Below, in pieces: positions 11,371 through 22,561 of a DNA stretch of 22,561 nucleotides. Source of the DNA: Terana coerulea (lineage: Eukaryota; Basidiomycota; Agaricomycetes; Polyporales; Phanerochaetaceae); assembly GCA_024811115.1 (NCBI GenBank), contig JAKOGH010000009.1:1-22561 (forward strand), given 5' to 3'. Every line of letters begins with the position of its first letter. Position 1 is the first letter of the stretch. A model generated the notes under the pieces. That model had not been told where the DNA came from. It did not search any database and was given only the letters and a program-made list of their open reading frames with translations. The position numbers and the translations under genes were made by a program.

Positions 11371-11680
11371 CAGTGTTGGCCAGTTAGTGACCAGGTCATT
11401 CAGTTATCCGGTAACTGTCGTGAACTCAGTCACATCACGGATAACTTAGCATCAGTTAGTAACTGGTGGTTCCCTGGGTCCTAGATCACCAGCCAATGAC
11501 ACGCCAGCATCAACGACTCGTCCAAAACTGAAAAATCGGAACTTTCCTGTCACGTGCTGGACTGGCAGTCACTGATCCCGACCCATGGAACCGCCAGTTA
11601 CAGTTACTCGCCGGTTACGGCAGTTACGGCGGTGACTATGATAACTAGTACGCAACTAGTTAATCACTGAGCCAACGCTG
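11371..11680. mobile_element. hAT-like MITE, copy 1 (310 bp)
   Basis: A 310-bp non-coding element whose ends are imperfect terminal inverted repeats beginning CAGTGTTGGC and, from the other end, CAGCGTTGGC. The interior is rich in CAGTTA/GTTAC words near both ends. CAG-starting ends and 8-bp target duplications are typical of hAT transposons. The left 8 bases are ATGCATCG (11363-11370) and the right 8 are GGATAAGC (11681-11688), so the flanks do not match each other. They match, reverse-complemented, the flanks of copy 2. No transposase is encoded, so the element is non-autonomous. Confidence 0.85.
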
Positions 11681-12202
11681 GGATAAGCGGGAGCATCGGG
11701 GGTCCCGGTGGTCGTCTCGGCCACGGTCCAACGAGAGACGGAAGGAAAATCGTTCATCGGCGCCTGCGCTGCAAGGGGCCACCGGCTCGGCAGAAGCCCT
11801 TACCGGGCGGGCGGGAGCCTAATTCGGAGCAGACGGCCTGGCCCGGGGCGTTCTGGCGGACGAGGATCTTCAATTGCGCGAAGGCCGCCCGCCGCATGCA
11901 GACGGCGGCGGCGGCGGCGGCATGCAAAGAAGGCGGCTCGCACCACACCGAGCTGGGACCATCTCGCAAAACAAGTGCCATAATTACACACATAACATCA
12001 ATATTCCAATATACGACTCGCCCAGCTATACAACCGACGTAACAGGAGCGAACGAAAGCGAACGAAAGCGCGTGCGAACGAGCCACTTGCGACGAGATAA
12101 CCAACAAAAGTAACCCAATAAAAAACCGTGCAAGAGAAAACAGCCAGCCAATAATCCCTTTCTACGCGTGTCTGTGTTGTCCATGTCAACGGCGACCGCG
12201 CC
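11681..12202. other. Spacer between MITE copy 1 and the halogenase 3' end
   Basis: About 520 bases with no supported gene. It contains a (CGG)6 microsatellite at 11902-11920 flanked on both sides by GCATGC, and a short repeated GAACGAAAGC near 12048-12070. Confidence 0.4.
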
Positions 12203-15095
<2,893 letters not shown>

Positions 15096-15288
15096 AACGC
15101 TATTTCCTCGACGGCTGCGACGGACACTGGCTGGGTATGGTATAGCGATTGCGGGCGCGGGTGCGCAGATGGCGAGGGGCGGCGGAGGGCGCGGTGCTGG
15201 TGGTAGCAGGCAGGCGGCGCTGTCGTCGCGTATGGCGTAGCAGACACGGTCACCGTGGAGTCCTCCTACGATCCCCCTACCGCTTTAA

Positions 15289-15296
15289 TATACCGC
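15289..15296 (-). promoter_or_regulatory. Possible TATA-like element of the halogenase
   Basis: TATATTAA on the minus strand lies about 195 nt before the halogenase ATG. The position is plausible but rather distant, and no other core element was recognised. Confidence 0.3.
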
Positions 15297-15299
15297 GAT

Positions 15300-16370
15300 G
15301 AGGCGTCCGCGCAGCCGCCCAGTCTCGCCCAGTGCCCACGGCGCCGGAAGCGGGCGACGTGGAGTCGCCCCGGCTGCGGCGTCGGCGCGTCTGAATGGCG
15401 CAGCGACAGCACAGTGAAGAGTGGGTTTCGAAAGGAACCGTCCGTGGCGCGGACGCGCGGGTGCCGACGCTTCGCGGGACATCGAGGATGCGGCAACGCG
15501 TCCAGCGTCCCGAACAGAGCCGCCGCAAGCAGACGTGGTATCAACGGAAGGGGCGCAAAGTGCAGCGAAGGGGGCTGTTCCTGGACACCTGCCGTTCCCG
15601 GGTGCTAAGACTGGCATCGCGGGAGAATATTCCATTGCAAGACGTGAATCTTGGTGAAGTTGCCGGTTGGTGCCTGCCACGATCAACTGCAGCCCGTCTC
15701 GAAATCGTCAGGACAAGCGGGTTGTGGTAGGCACGTCTTGGCATGCCAGCCATGGAGCTCTTTTCGGCAAGGTTCAGCGCATGCGTTGGCCCGCGCTTCT
15801 GTGTTGCGTTCTTTCATGGTTGGGCAAACGTTGCAGAAGATTTTTTCTTCGGGAAGTCCGTTAGATCGACTGCCCTGTAAGACAACGCCATCGGGGCCCC
15901 TTCAAAATAGCGAGTAATATTCAGTACATACGGTAGCCCAGGATTTCCATCGCAGTAAGTTGCTCACCGTACGCCACTCCGTACACAACTTGGACCATGT
16001 CTGCCTAGTCACTCAGGCACGGCAGCCCTAAGGCTCCAGTGCTGTTCGTTCGAACTTCGAAGTATCGAAGCAAGTGCAGCGTCGGGGCGCTTACAGCCAG
16101 AAGCGGCGAAGCAGGTTTTCGGCCCTCGGCCCGCAAGCGAGGAAGCAGACGCCCGTTCATGATTGGTTAATCCCTGTTCAAGCAACCACCGCTCCGCCCA
16201 CAGCCAGCTGCCCGTGTTCTGGAAAATGGCGCGACACCTTCCGTGTTTTCGCGGCGGTTGATCGTGCAAGTCGCTGCTGCAGGGTCGCAGAGATACGCTG
16301 ATAGCCTGCCGTGCGTCCAGCCTGCCGCAGCTGGCGATTACTGCAATCATTAATCAGCACCGGCGCGGCT
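15300..16370. other. Shared upstream region of halogenase and cupin genes
   Basis: The two genes diverge from this region of about 1.4 kb between start codons. Open frames on both strands are arginine-rich shadows of GC-rich DNA without a domain. A shared regulatory region is possible, but no motif common to both promoters was identified. Confidence 0.4.
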
Positions 16371-16375
16371 GCTAC

Positions 16376-16382
16376 TATATAT
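16376..16382 (+). promoter_or_regulatory. TATA-like element of the Cupin_5 gene
   Basis: TATATAT lies 122 nt before the ATG at 16498, a spacing like that of the DPBB genes in this window. Confidence 0.45.
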
Positions 16383-16497
16383 TGACCATCAGCAAGAGGG
16401 GAGGTTAGTCCCTCTCTCTGCACACCGTCCGCCTGACTGAAGGCGTGCCCGAATTCTTAGTATCTGTGCAGTAAAGTTCGCGACAAAGCTGGACAAG

Positions 16498-17811
16498 ATG
16501 ACAGTCGCACAGGCGGGTTCCAAACACCTGTCGTACCCCAATACGAACCCGGAGATCATCAGCCTCCTCAAGATGCAGAAACATCCCGAAGGATGTGCGT
16601 CCCCGTCTCGAGAGGGTCGCCCACCCCCGCATTCTCTAATCTCCCCGGCACGCTGTGGGAGTGACGGCTGACGTGTGGCGCTAGGATACTACGCAGAGAC
16701 GGACCGGCAGGAGGAGCACGTCCCGTCGCCGTTTGCTGGTACGCATCCGTCCGCGCATCTCGTCCTCGCCATGCCGTACTGACGCCGCCCCCGAACCTTG
16801 TTTCCTACTCACCTCCCTCTTTTGCCGGGATGCACTTGCTCGGCGAACCTTATCATCTCTGTGCAACGCCATTAATCGTCGGCCGCGCATCGTAATGGGG
16901 TTGCGTCGGGTGCGTGCGTGCGTCGGTCCTGGACGCGTCGGTGCGACCTCCGTGCCTGGCATTGACTGGCGACCCCTTCCTGGCCTCCTTGGCTCTCCGC
17001 CACCGCACGCCACCGCACGCCACCGCACGCTGACCTGCGCCACACCACCCCCACCCCCACGCTGCACGGACCCGCCCGGCTGCTGACCGCCACCCGCCTG
17101 CACACGGCCCTCCTCGCGGAAAGACGGGCAGCTGCGCCCGCTCGCGACGACGATATATTACCTGCTCACGCCCGAAGACGCGTGTGGCGTCTTCCACATG
17201 AACAAGTCCGCCGTACGCTCGTCCTCTCTCGCTGCGTTGTCTCCACCTACCTACTCATGCATGCTTCCCCCGGGATCCTTGTTCCGCATATCCTTGGCTT
17301 GTGCGTGCGGATGGACGACGGCAGACGATGCATGTGCACCACCAGGGCCGCGCCGAGTACACGCTCATCTACCCGGAGCACCCGCCCCGAATCGAGAAAC
17401 ACGTACGCACCTGCATACGCCTTTTTGTGCAAGTCCCGTGTACGCGAGGCTGATGACGGGCACGGCGGCGCCGGCTAGATCATGGGCCCGAACGTCGCGC
17501 AGGGCGAGCAGCTGCAGTTCCTCGTCGGCTCGGGCGTGTGGAAGAAGTCGCAGCTGCTGCCCGCGGACCTCGCCGCCGTCGGTACGCCGCCCCTACCCCT
17601 TTCCACTCATCCCATGACACGTCTCTGACACGCATATGGTGTAGAGCACGATCCGGCAAGACACCACACGACGGGCTGCCTCATCACGGAGGTCGTGTTT
17701 CCCGGCTTCGCGTGGGAGGACCATAAGTACCTGGGCAGGACGGCGCTCGAGGCGCTCTGGGGCGGCGAGGCAGGTTGGGAGGAGTGGCTGCCGCATGTGA
17801 AGGCGGACTAA
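16498..17811 (+). CDS. Cupin_5 (DUF985) protein, with a stop at the exon 1/2 junction
   Basis: Six exons: 16498-16594, 16685-16738, 17124-17212, 17325-17402, 17479-17581 and 17645-17811, 195 residues in the family frame. Family motifs in order: MQKHPEG, YYAETDRQ, LATTIYYLL, GVFHMNKS, HHQGRAEYTLIYPE, LVGSGVWKKSQLL, GCLITEVVFPGFAWEDHKYL. This is the RmlC-like cupin fold of DUF985 proteins such as yeast YML079w, for which no firm reaction is known. Intron 1 is canonical (GTGCGT donor, CTGAC branch site, CTAG acceptor), but exon 1 ends in T and exon 2 starts with GA, so splicing creates TGA exactly where the family has the second Gly of HPEGGY. G instead of T at 16594 would give the expected Gly. 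The gene is therefore null as read, or 16594 is miscalled. Intron 2 is long (385 nt) for this gene. Confidence 0.8.
17001..17030. repeat. Three tandem 10-bp repeats in cupin intron 2
   Basis: The unit CACCGCACGC is repeated three times exactly. It lies within the unusually long second intron of the Cupin_5 gene and is probably replication slippage. Confidence 0.7.
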
Positions 17812-18280
17812 GGGAGGCGGCACCGGCTTGCGGGCTGCTGTGCGTGGTGTTTACGCAGATCCGCTGTGACTACACGTTTCTGAGCTTAGGTCATGCTGGA
17901 GACATTCTGTAGACATCCTGCCCTTTCATCCCCAAGAAATGGCACCGTTCGTGAACATTTGCAGTCAACAGGAGGAAAAGCCCCTTCGGATGAAAGAGCA
18001 TCGTTCGTCGGCCGTGCATTCTGCGTGCGGCCCGCCGGTGGCGGCCTGTGTTCAACGGTCTGTGTTCAAGTTGTGTGGCCGACGCGACATAGAGAACATA
18101 CTCCGACGCCTAGCGAAAACCACTCGCACTCTGCACTATCCAGGCGCGCATTTTCGTGAACGGTTTAATGGTGTCTTTGCTGGCTACCGGGCAGCTGGCG
18201 ATCGCGCATACACCTGTACACTATACCTTCCAAATCCGTCACGAAGTGCCCGCGCGGCATTACACAGACGCCCGTCGGCG
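17812..18280. other. Spacer between the cupin gene and MITE copy 2
   Basis: About 470 bases with no recognisable gene, ending at the 8-bp flank CGATGCAT (18281-18288) of the MITE. Confidence 0.45.
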
Positions 18281-18288
18281 CGATGCAT

Positions 18289-18598
18289 CAGCGTTGGCTC
18301 AGTGATTAACTAGTTGCGTACTAGTTATCATAGTCACCGCCGTAACTGCCGTAACCGGCGAGTAACTGTAACTGGCGGTTCCATGGGTCGGGATCAGTGA
18401 CTGCCAGTCCAGCACGTGACAGGAAAGTTCCGATTTTTCATTTTTGGACGAGTCGTTGATGCTGGCGTGTCATTGGCTGGTGATCTAGGACCCAGGGAAC
18501 CACCAGTTACTAACTGATGCTAAGTTATCCGTGATGTGACTGAGTTCACGACAGTTACCGGATAGCTGAATGACCTGGTCACTAACTGGCCAACACTG
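18289..18598. mobile_element. hAT-like MITE, copy 2 (310 bp, inverted)
   Basis: The reverse complement of copy 1 over its whole length, with no gaps and only two differences by eye (11404 against 18565, and 11528 against 18441). The left flank is CGATGCAT (18281-18288) and the right flank GCTTATCC (18599-18606). These are the exact reverse complements of the left and right flanks of copy 1, respectively. Neither copy has matching flanks of its own, which is the pattern left by an inversion with breakpoints inside the two elements. Confidence 0.85.
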
Positions 18599-18606
18599 GC
18601 TTATCC

Positions 18607-19170
18607 CCCGAAAATCGCTGGAAAATCCGAGTGTGTCGATCATGTGCGTGAAAGCATACGGCGCGTGCATGAGGTGCGCGGAGTGTGGCCGACAAATATT
18701 GGGAGGCTTGGCTGAAGGTTTTTGTTTTTAGGGTGGGCGAGGATTGTTTTCGGTGTGCGGAGCGTCGAGAGGCTCAGGCTGAGCGCGCTCCGCTGCCGAA
18801 GCGGCGTCGACGTTGACTTGGGTCCAACGCCGTAGACTCAGTGTGCTTGCTGGCGGGCCACATGTCGCGGCGGCATGGAAGCGCGGGCGCGTGTCGCGAA
18901 CAGGAAGGTGAACAGGGAGATCTGGCCGCCGTCGTCATCGGTGACTTGGTCGCGATGCGTCATGGTGGGTCAATGGTGGGCCCACCGACGTCGGTTTGAC
19001 GTCGGGGGTCGCGTCGGCCTTGGCCAATAACGTCCCCCTGCGTCCTGTCCAGGTCCTTACTAAGCTTGGCCTCGCCAAGCGTTTAGTAAGAGCAGGTGGC
19101 GCGCGTTATTACCCCCGTTTGTCTCGATCAGGCCCGACGCGTTGCCCTTCGCCCAATGGCGCGCCCGCCG
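18607..19170. other. Region between MITE copy 2 and the DPBB D promoter
   Basis: No gene supported. It contains a strong imperfect hairpin at 19056-19090 (described separately) and GC-rich sequence. The part beyond about 19170 aligns with the promoter of gene C. Confidence 0.4.
19056..19090. repeat. Inverted repeat upstream of DPBB gene D
   Basis: CTTACTAAGCTTGGC faces GCCAAGC plus TTAGTAAG across a 3-nt loop, with a small bulge. An outer pair, AATAACG at 19026 and CGTTATT at about 19103, extends the symmetry. No counterpart was seen upstream of gene C. It could be a small MITE remnant or a DNA hairpin. Confidence 0.6.
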
Positions 19171-19345
19171 CCGCCATGCGCCGCGCGCCGATTGGCCGCG
19201 GTGCAGAATCGGGTGCGCCCTCGCATGCGCGATCGACCGTGGTTGGGCCAGGCTGCGCGATCGGCCGATCTACGTTTGGGCCCTCGGTGCCCTGCACGAG
19301 CCTTGTGGCGTCGTGGACGCGTAGGCGCGCGGAGGTCGCGACGCG

Positions 19346-19353
19346 TATATAAG
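19346..19353 (+). promoter_or_regulatory. TATA box of DPBB gene D
   Basis: TATATAAG is followed by CTGGAGGGCAG, as in gene C. The upstream CGATTGGC CCAAT box and the TTTGGGCC…CTCGGT segment are also conserved between the C and D promoters. The ATG is 175 nt downstream. Confidence 0.65.
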
Positions 19354-19520
19354 CTGGAGGGCAGCGAGGGGGCTCGGCACGCTCTTCGGACGTACTCACC
19401 GTCACTTCACCGCTCGCACCCGCCCGCCCGCCCACACCCACCCACTCTCTCTCAGTCCTTCCTTGACCTCCGCGTCGTTCGACTGGTACCCCACCCACCC
19501 ACCTCCACCGCTCTTTCGAG

Positions 19521-20051
19521 ATGTTCGCCAAGCTCTTCGCTGTCGCCGCCATGGCCCTCGCTGCCTCCGCTGCTGCCGTCCCCGAGGCGCGCAGCGCCAA
19601 GATCGCTGGCACCCACTCCGGTGACGGTGAGCCTCTTCCTGCGCATTTCTACGAGAATCTCCGCTCACAGACAGCTCTGCAGCGACCTACTACGGCACCG
19701 GCCTCGGCGCGTGCGGCATCACCAACGTCGACACCGACTACATCGCCGCCGTCTCGCACATCCTGTTCGACAGCTACCCCGGCTACACCGGCGCCAACCC
19801 GAACGCCAACCCCATCTGCGGCAAGAAGGCCTCCGTCAACTGTACGTACTCCGCAGGCCGAATCATCACAGACTATATGCTGACGCTGTGTGTGTGTATG
19901 TGTAGACAAGGGCAAGAAGGTGACGGTGACGATCACCGACCGCTGCGAGGGCTGCGCGGAGTGGGACCTCGACTTCTCGCCGTCCGCCTTCACGAAGCTC
20001 GCGGACCAGGCGCTCGGCCGCCTGCAGGGCATGACCTGGAAGTTCGCGTGA
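19521..20051 (+). CDS. Secreted RlpA-like/expansin-like DPBB protein (copy D)
   Basis: Three exons: 19521-19626, 19683-19841 and 19906-20051, 136 residues, with canonical introns in the same places as gene C. Signal peptide MFAKLFAVAAMALAASAAA is followed by VPEARSAKIAGTHSGDATYY, GTGLGACGITNVDTDYIAA, SYPGYTGANPNANPICGKK, TITDRCEGC, DLDFSPSAF and GRLQGMTWKF. All family cysteines and the DRC aspartate are present. It is the inverted twin of gene C, sharing about 350 bases of promoter and part of the 3' flank (for example TATTCGCT…CGATCTTGC and CCGCTCCTCGAC). It lies beyond MITE copy 2, so the inferred inversion did not move it. Likely a secreted wall- or apoplast-acting protein; its exact activity is not shown by sequence. 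Confidence 0.9.
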
Positions 20052-20179
20052 GGCTCGCCGCCTCCATCCGCCTTCCCCTTCCCATCTTCCCATCGCTGCC
20101 CCCTTCGCCATATTTATTCGCTCTCGATCTTGCCCAAGGCGCCGCAAGGTTCCTTGCCCCACCGCTCCTCGACGCACAG

Positions 20180-21320
20180 CCGTCCCCGCCGCGCGGGCTA
20201 GGAGGACCCCGGAGGGTGCAGGGACCGTTGGTGCGCGCCCGACCCACAGACGTGCGGGCCCTGGATGGCTTCGCACCTGGTTGCTTGTTGTGATGCTTGA
20301 TGCTTAAAATTGCTGTATCGTTAGACCTTCGTGGCACACCTGCTTTTGTTGTGCTTTGTATTTGCTAGTTGCATTGACCGTCGTAGACATAGACTCCGCC
20401 CCAGACAGGGTTTGCTTGAAACTTAGCTAGTCTAAGGCCCTTGTGCTTCCAAAACCAAATCCGAGATTGTACTTCCCTGTGCTCTATCCCAAAACTGCTC
20501 AACATAGTGTTTATTCTCTTGGAAAAGTATTTCGTGAGGTATATAAGCTAACTCACAGCGCCGCCACTTGTATGCATGCAAACCAAATACCTTTCCTCAC
20601 AGAAAAGGCGCTATACATCGCAGCGTCTCTTCCTTCCATACACATTCATATGTTATACCTGCTGTAGGACGTCGCCCGACATGCCCTATGGTACAGTATA
20701 TGCGCCACATACTGTTGACGTTGCAACGAGTTTCTGATCGCTTTCTGGCAGCCCGTTTCAAAACGGCCGGTTGACCGCAGGAGGCTGGAGTGTCCGAGTC
20801 TGCCTCTACCGCAGCCACCACAAAGCCACAGCACTCTTGGCGACCGCATTTCCTTCCCTTCTCGGGTGTGAACGTTGTATAGATCTTGCGCTCCTCACCC
20901 AGGCGGTGGTCTACCATCCTAGGCGCAGTGATTGACCGGTACCTGCGTTACCCACACTTTAAGCACGCCTATCCTTTGAACACTCAGATGACGAAGGAGG
21001 TGTGCCAGTAACGATGCCGGAGACAAGTAGAATTCGCAATCTACGACGAGGTAACAGGTGGACTGCAAACGTACCGTGTTGTTGTGAAGGAAAAGAGTGA
21101 GGCGCGCGCCAACTTTTCCTCGCATTTCTCATTTGTTTGTCTCTCTGTTAGGATCTAAAGTCGCCGGTTCCCCGACCGCGGACACCAAGTGGACTTTCCA
21201 GTATTCAGTCGACCTCAACCGCAATGGATACTATACAGCCTATACTACAATCGTTACAATTTTTCCCTTCTTGGCACGACAATCTGCATCCTTCGCCTGT
21301 ACTAGTTGCTGCATAGGTTG
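20180..21320. other. Intergenic region between DPBB D and E
   Basis: About 1.1 kb. Open frames are short and overlap on both strands, and none shows a recognised domain or a consistent splice model. Confidence 0.45.
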
Positions 21321-21323
21321 AAT

Positions 21324-21931
21324 TTAGTCGAAGTGCCACGTCACGCCGTGAAGGCGCCCGACAGACACGTCCGGGTCTGCCAACTGTGAGAATGCGCCCG
21401 TGGAGAGATCGAGGTCAAACCCCTGGCAGGCAGCACAACTGCCCACGACTTCAACAGTCACGAATCTTCCTTGATCTGTGTAGAGAATCAGTACGAATAC
21501 GTGGGCAGATCGGGCACTGAGACGAGATAGACAGACAGAAAGCAGTAATCAGCCTGCCGCAAATGGGATTATCGTTAGCATTTTCACCATTATAGCCACT
21601 GTTAGGTAGTATAGCTTCAGCGTGAGTATCTTACTGAAGTGCTAGGTACACTCACGGCCAGACATCGAATAGGAGAGAGCTAACAGCCGTGACCAAGTCG
21701 GCGTCAGAGTTCGTGACACCACAAGCACCAAGGCCGACTGGATCAAGGGTGACTATAAAAATAGAATTAGCTTGAATATTTTCAGACAATGCCAAGCACG
21801 ACACATGCCATCGCCGGAGTGAGTGGTGGATATAAGATCACGTGCGGCCAGGTCTTGGGGCTTGCACGCGGAGCGGCAACAGCAGAGAGAGCATTAAGAG
21901 CAACGAGCAAGATAGCTGAGATGTAAATCAT
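21324..21931 (-). pseudogene. Decayed DPBB paralog (copy E)
   Basis: Four exons on the minus strand by comparison with gene B: 21931-21809, 21752-21656, 21598-21537 and 21475-21324. Their sum (434 nt) is not a multiple of three. The signal peptide (MIYISAILLVALNALSAVAA) is intact, but one base is missing just after it compared with gene B (B reads AAGTCCCCAAG, E reads AAGCCCCAAG), so the reading frame is lost before the DPBB domain. Within the domain, TWYDVGLGACG has become TLDPVGLGACG, VVDRCxGC has become VVGSCAAC, and DLDFSPxAF has become DLDLSTGAF, while the four cysteines remain. The TATA box of gene B aligns to CACAAAAG here. The GC donor of intron 1 is kept. Several independent changes favour a true pseudogene, though the frameshift alone could be a sequence error. 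Confidence 0.75.
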
Positions 21932-22166
21932 AGCGTTATGCGCAAGGACTTAGGTCTGTTTGTAGAAGGGAGCTTAGAGTGAGGCAGAGCAAAAAGCAGC
22001 TGGAATGAGCTGGTGGGCATCTTTCCGATACTTTGGAGACCTTTTGTGTCTTCGGTCAGCGGGGTTTAGCTTTAAGAGCTGAGTCCAGCGACCTGCGTTG
22101 TGGCACGGGCTTCCCTTCGCTGGCCCGAACAGCGGTTGGTAAAACTAACTAAATGACAGCGTGGGT

Positions 22167-22178
22167 GCTGTAACGGCA
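22167..22178 (-). promoter_or_regulatory. TGCCGTTACAGC core upstream of DPBB copy E
   Basis: Identical to the core of the 22-nt block upstream of genes A and B, about 240 nt before the start codon of copy E. It contains the MYB-like word TAACGG on the plus strand. Confidence 0.45.
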
Positions 22179-22290
22179 CTAAGGTAAGTTCAGGTCATCC
22201 AATTCCAATAATACATCCTTACAACAAAATTCTAAAGCTGTTGTTTCCTAGCCGCTGCTCCGGTGGGTTTCGGAGAATTTCGAATCAATC

Positions 22291-22326
22291 CCACCAACAG
22301 CGCCACCAACAGAACCACCAACAGAA
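22291..22326. repeat. Three short tandem repeats (CCACCAACAG)
   Basis: CCACCAACAG occurs three times with two-base spacers (CG, then AA), a 12-bp period. Nearby genes do not explain it; simple slippage is likely. Confidence 0.65.
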
Positions 22327-22480
22327 CATCCAATGATGCTCCATGGCCTTAAGCCAGAATCTTATCATAGCACAAATCTACCCAGTATATTGCAGCCACC
22401 GTAAGGGTAAGGCGTAGAATGGCTCAGTAGGCAAGGTAGAACTACATACAACAGCATACGTATATATGGAAGCTAATGTA

Positions 22481-22561
22481 GGACGCGACCTTGGTTTCTG
22501 TGTCGATGGAGCGTAGGTAGTGACGTATGAGTATCGACGGTACCAGAGATTCGCCAATGCG
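22481..22561 (-). pseudogene. Fragment of a second flavin-dependent halogenase
   Basis: The minus-strand reading RIGESLVPS, then RHYLRSIDTETKVAS, matches exon 3 of the complete halogenase (HIGESLIPSVRHYLRFIDAEDKVAS). A six-base in-frame insertion adds two residues before RHY. Similarity to the halogenase stops at about 22480: the reading continues into unrelated sequence and a stop codon, without the expected GFARK or a donor site. The fragment therefore looks truncated on its downstream side; the upstream side lies outside the window. It may be a dead copy, or an exon with a changed boundary. It stands next to decayed DPBB copy E, echoing the halogenase-DPBB neighbourhood at 12-20 kb. Confidence 0.65.

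Larger units (their letters stand above)
21932..22480. other. Upstream flank of DPBB copy E
   Basis: This holds the promoter remnant of copy E: the CACAAAAG at the former TATA position (22041-22048) and the TGCCGTTACAGC core on the minus strand (22167-22178). No other gene was seen. Confidence 0.45.

Noticed and set aside
10654..11449. Overlapping open frames of 190-250 codons on both strands upstream of DPBB C
   Set aside because: They cover the conserved C promoter and enter the MITE; composition is that of GC-rich non-coding DNA.
19096..19905. Plus-strand frame of 269 codons over DPBB D
   Set aside because: It runs through the promoter, leader and introns of gene D in another frame.

Overview
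The window looks like nuclear DNA of a mushroom-forming basidiomycete (Agaricomycetes, perhaps a polypore). Genes are split by many 50-70 nt GT-AG introns with CTNAC-type branch points, several promoters have a TATA box 90-190 nt before the ATG, and the proteins resemble agaricomycete families. No prokaryotic operon, rRNA, tRNA or CRISPR was seen. All gene models were spliced by hand from the sequence.

Layout. 1-1400: no supported gene. 1546-2176 (+) and 3503-4097 (+): two secreted RlpA-like/expansin-like double-psi beta-barrel (DPBB) proteins, A and B. 5030-7097 (+): a ten-exon Ser/Thr kinase. 7100-10070: a long stretch without a recognisable gene, with a diverged local duplication. 10073-10606 (-): DPBB gene C. 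11371-11680: a 310-bp hAT-like MITE. 12203-15095 (-): a flavin-dependent phenolic-type halogenase. 16498-17811 (+): a Cupin_5 (DUF985) protein, divergent from the halogenase. 18289-18598: a second, inverted copy of the MITE. 19521-20051 (+): DPBB gene D, the close twin of C. 21324-21931 (-): DPBB copy E, decayed. 22481-22561 (-): a fragment of a second halogenase cut by the window edge.

Two structural facts stand out. First, the five DPBB copies form two subfamilies: A/B/E with four exons, and C/D with three exons, near-identical promoters and opposite orientation. Second, the two MITEs carry crossed 8-bp target-site duplications: the left flank of one is the reverse complement of the left flank of the other, and likewise for the right flanks. 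This is the footprint expected if the 6.6-kb halogenase-cupin block was inverted by recombination between two independently inserted, oppositely oriented MITEs. An assembly flip across the inverted repeats would look the same.

Several models carry single-base problems: a frame break in kinase exon 1, three in the halogenase, a stop formed at a cupin splice junction, and a one-base deletion in DPBB E. Real decay and sequence error cannot be told apart from this window alone. Functionally, the window combines secreted wall- or apoplast-type DPBB proteins with a halogenase of the kind that chlorinates phenolic natural products. Any joint role is inference.
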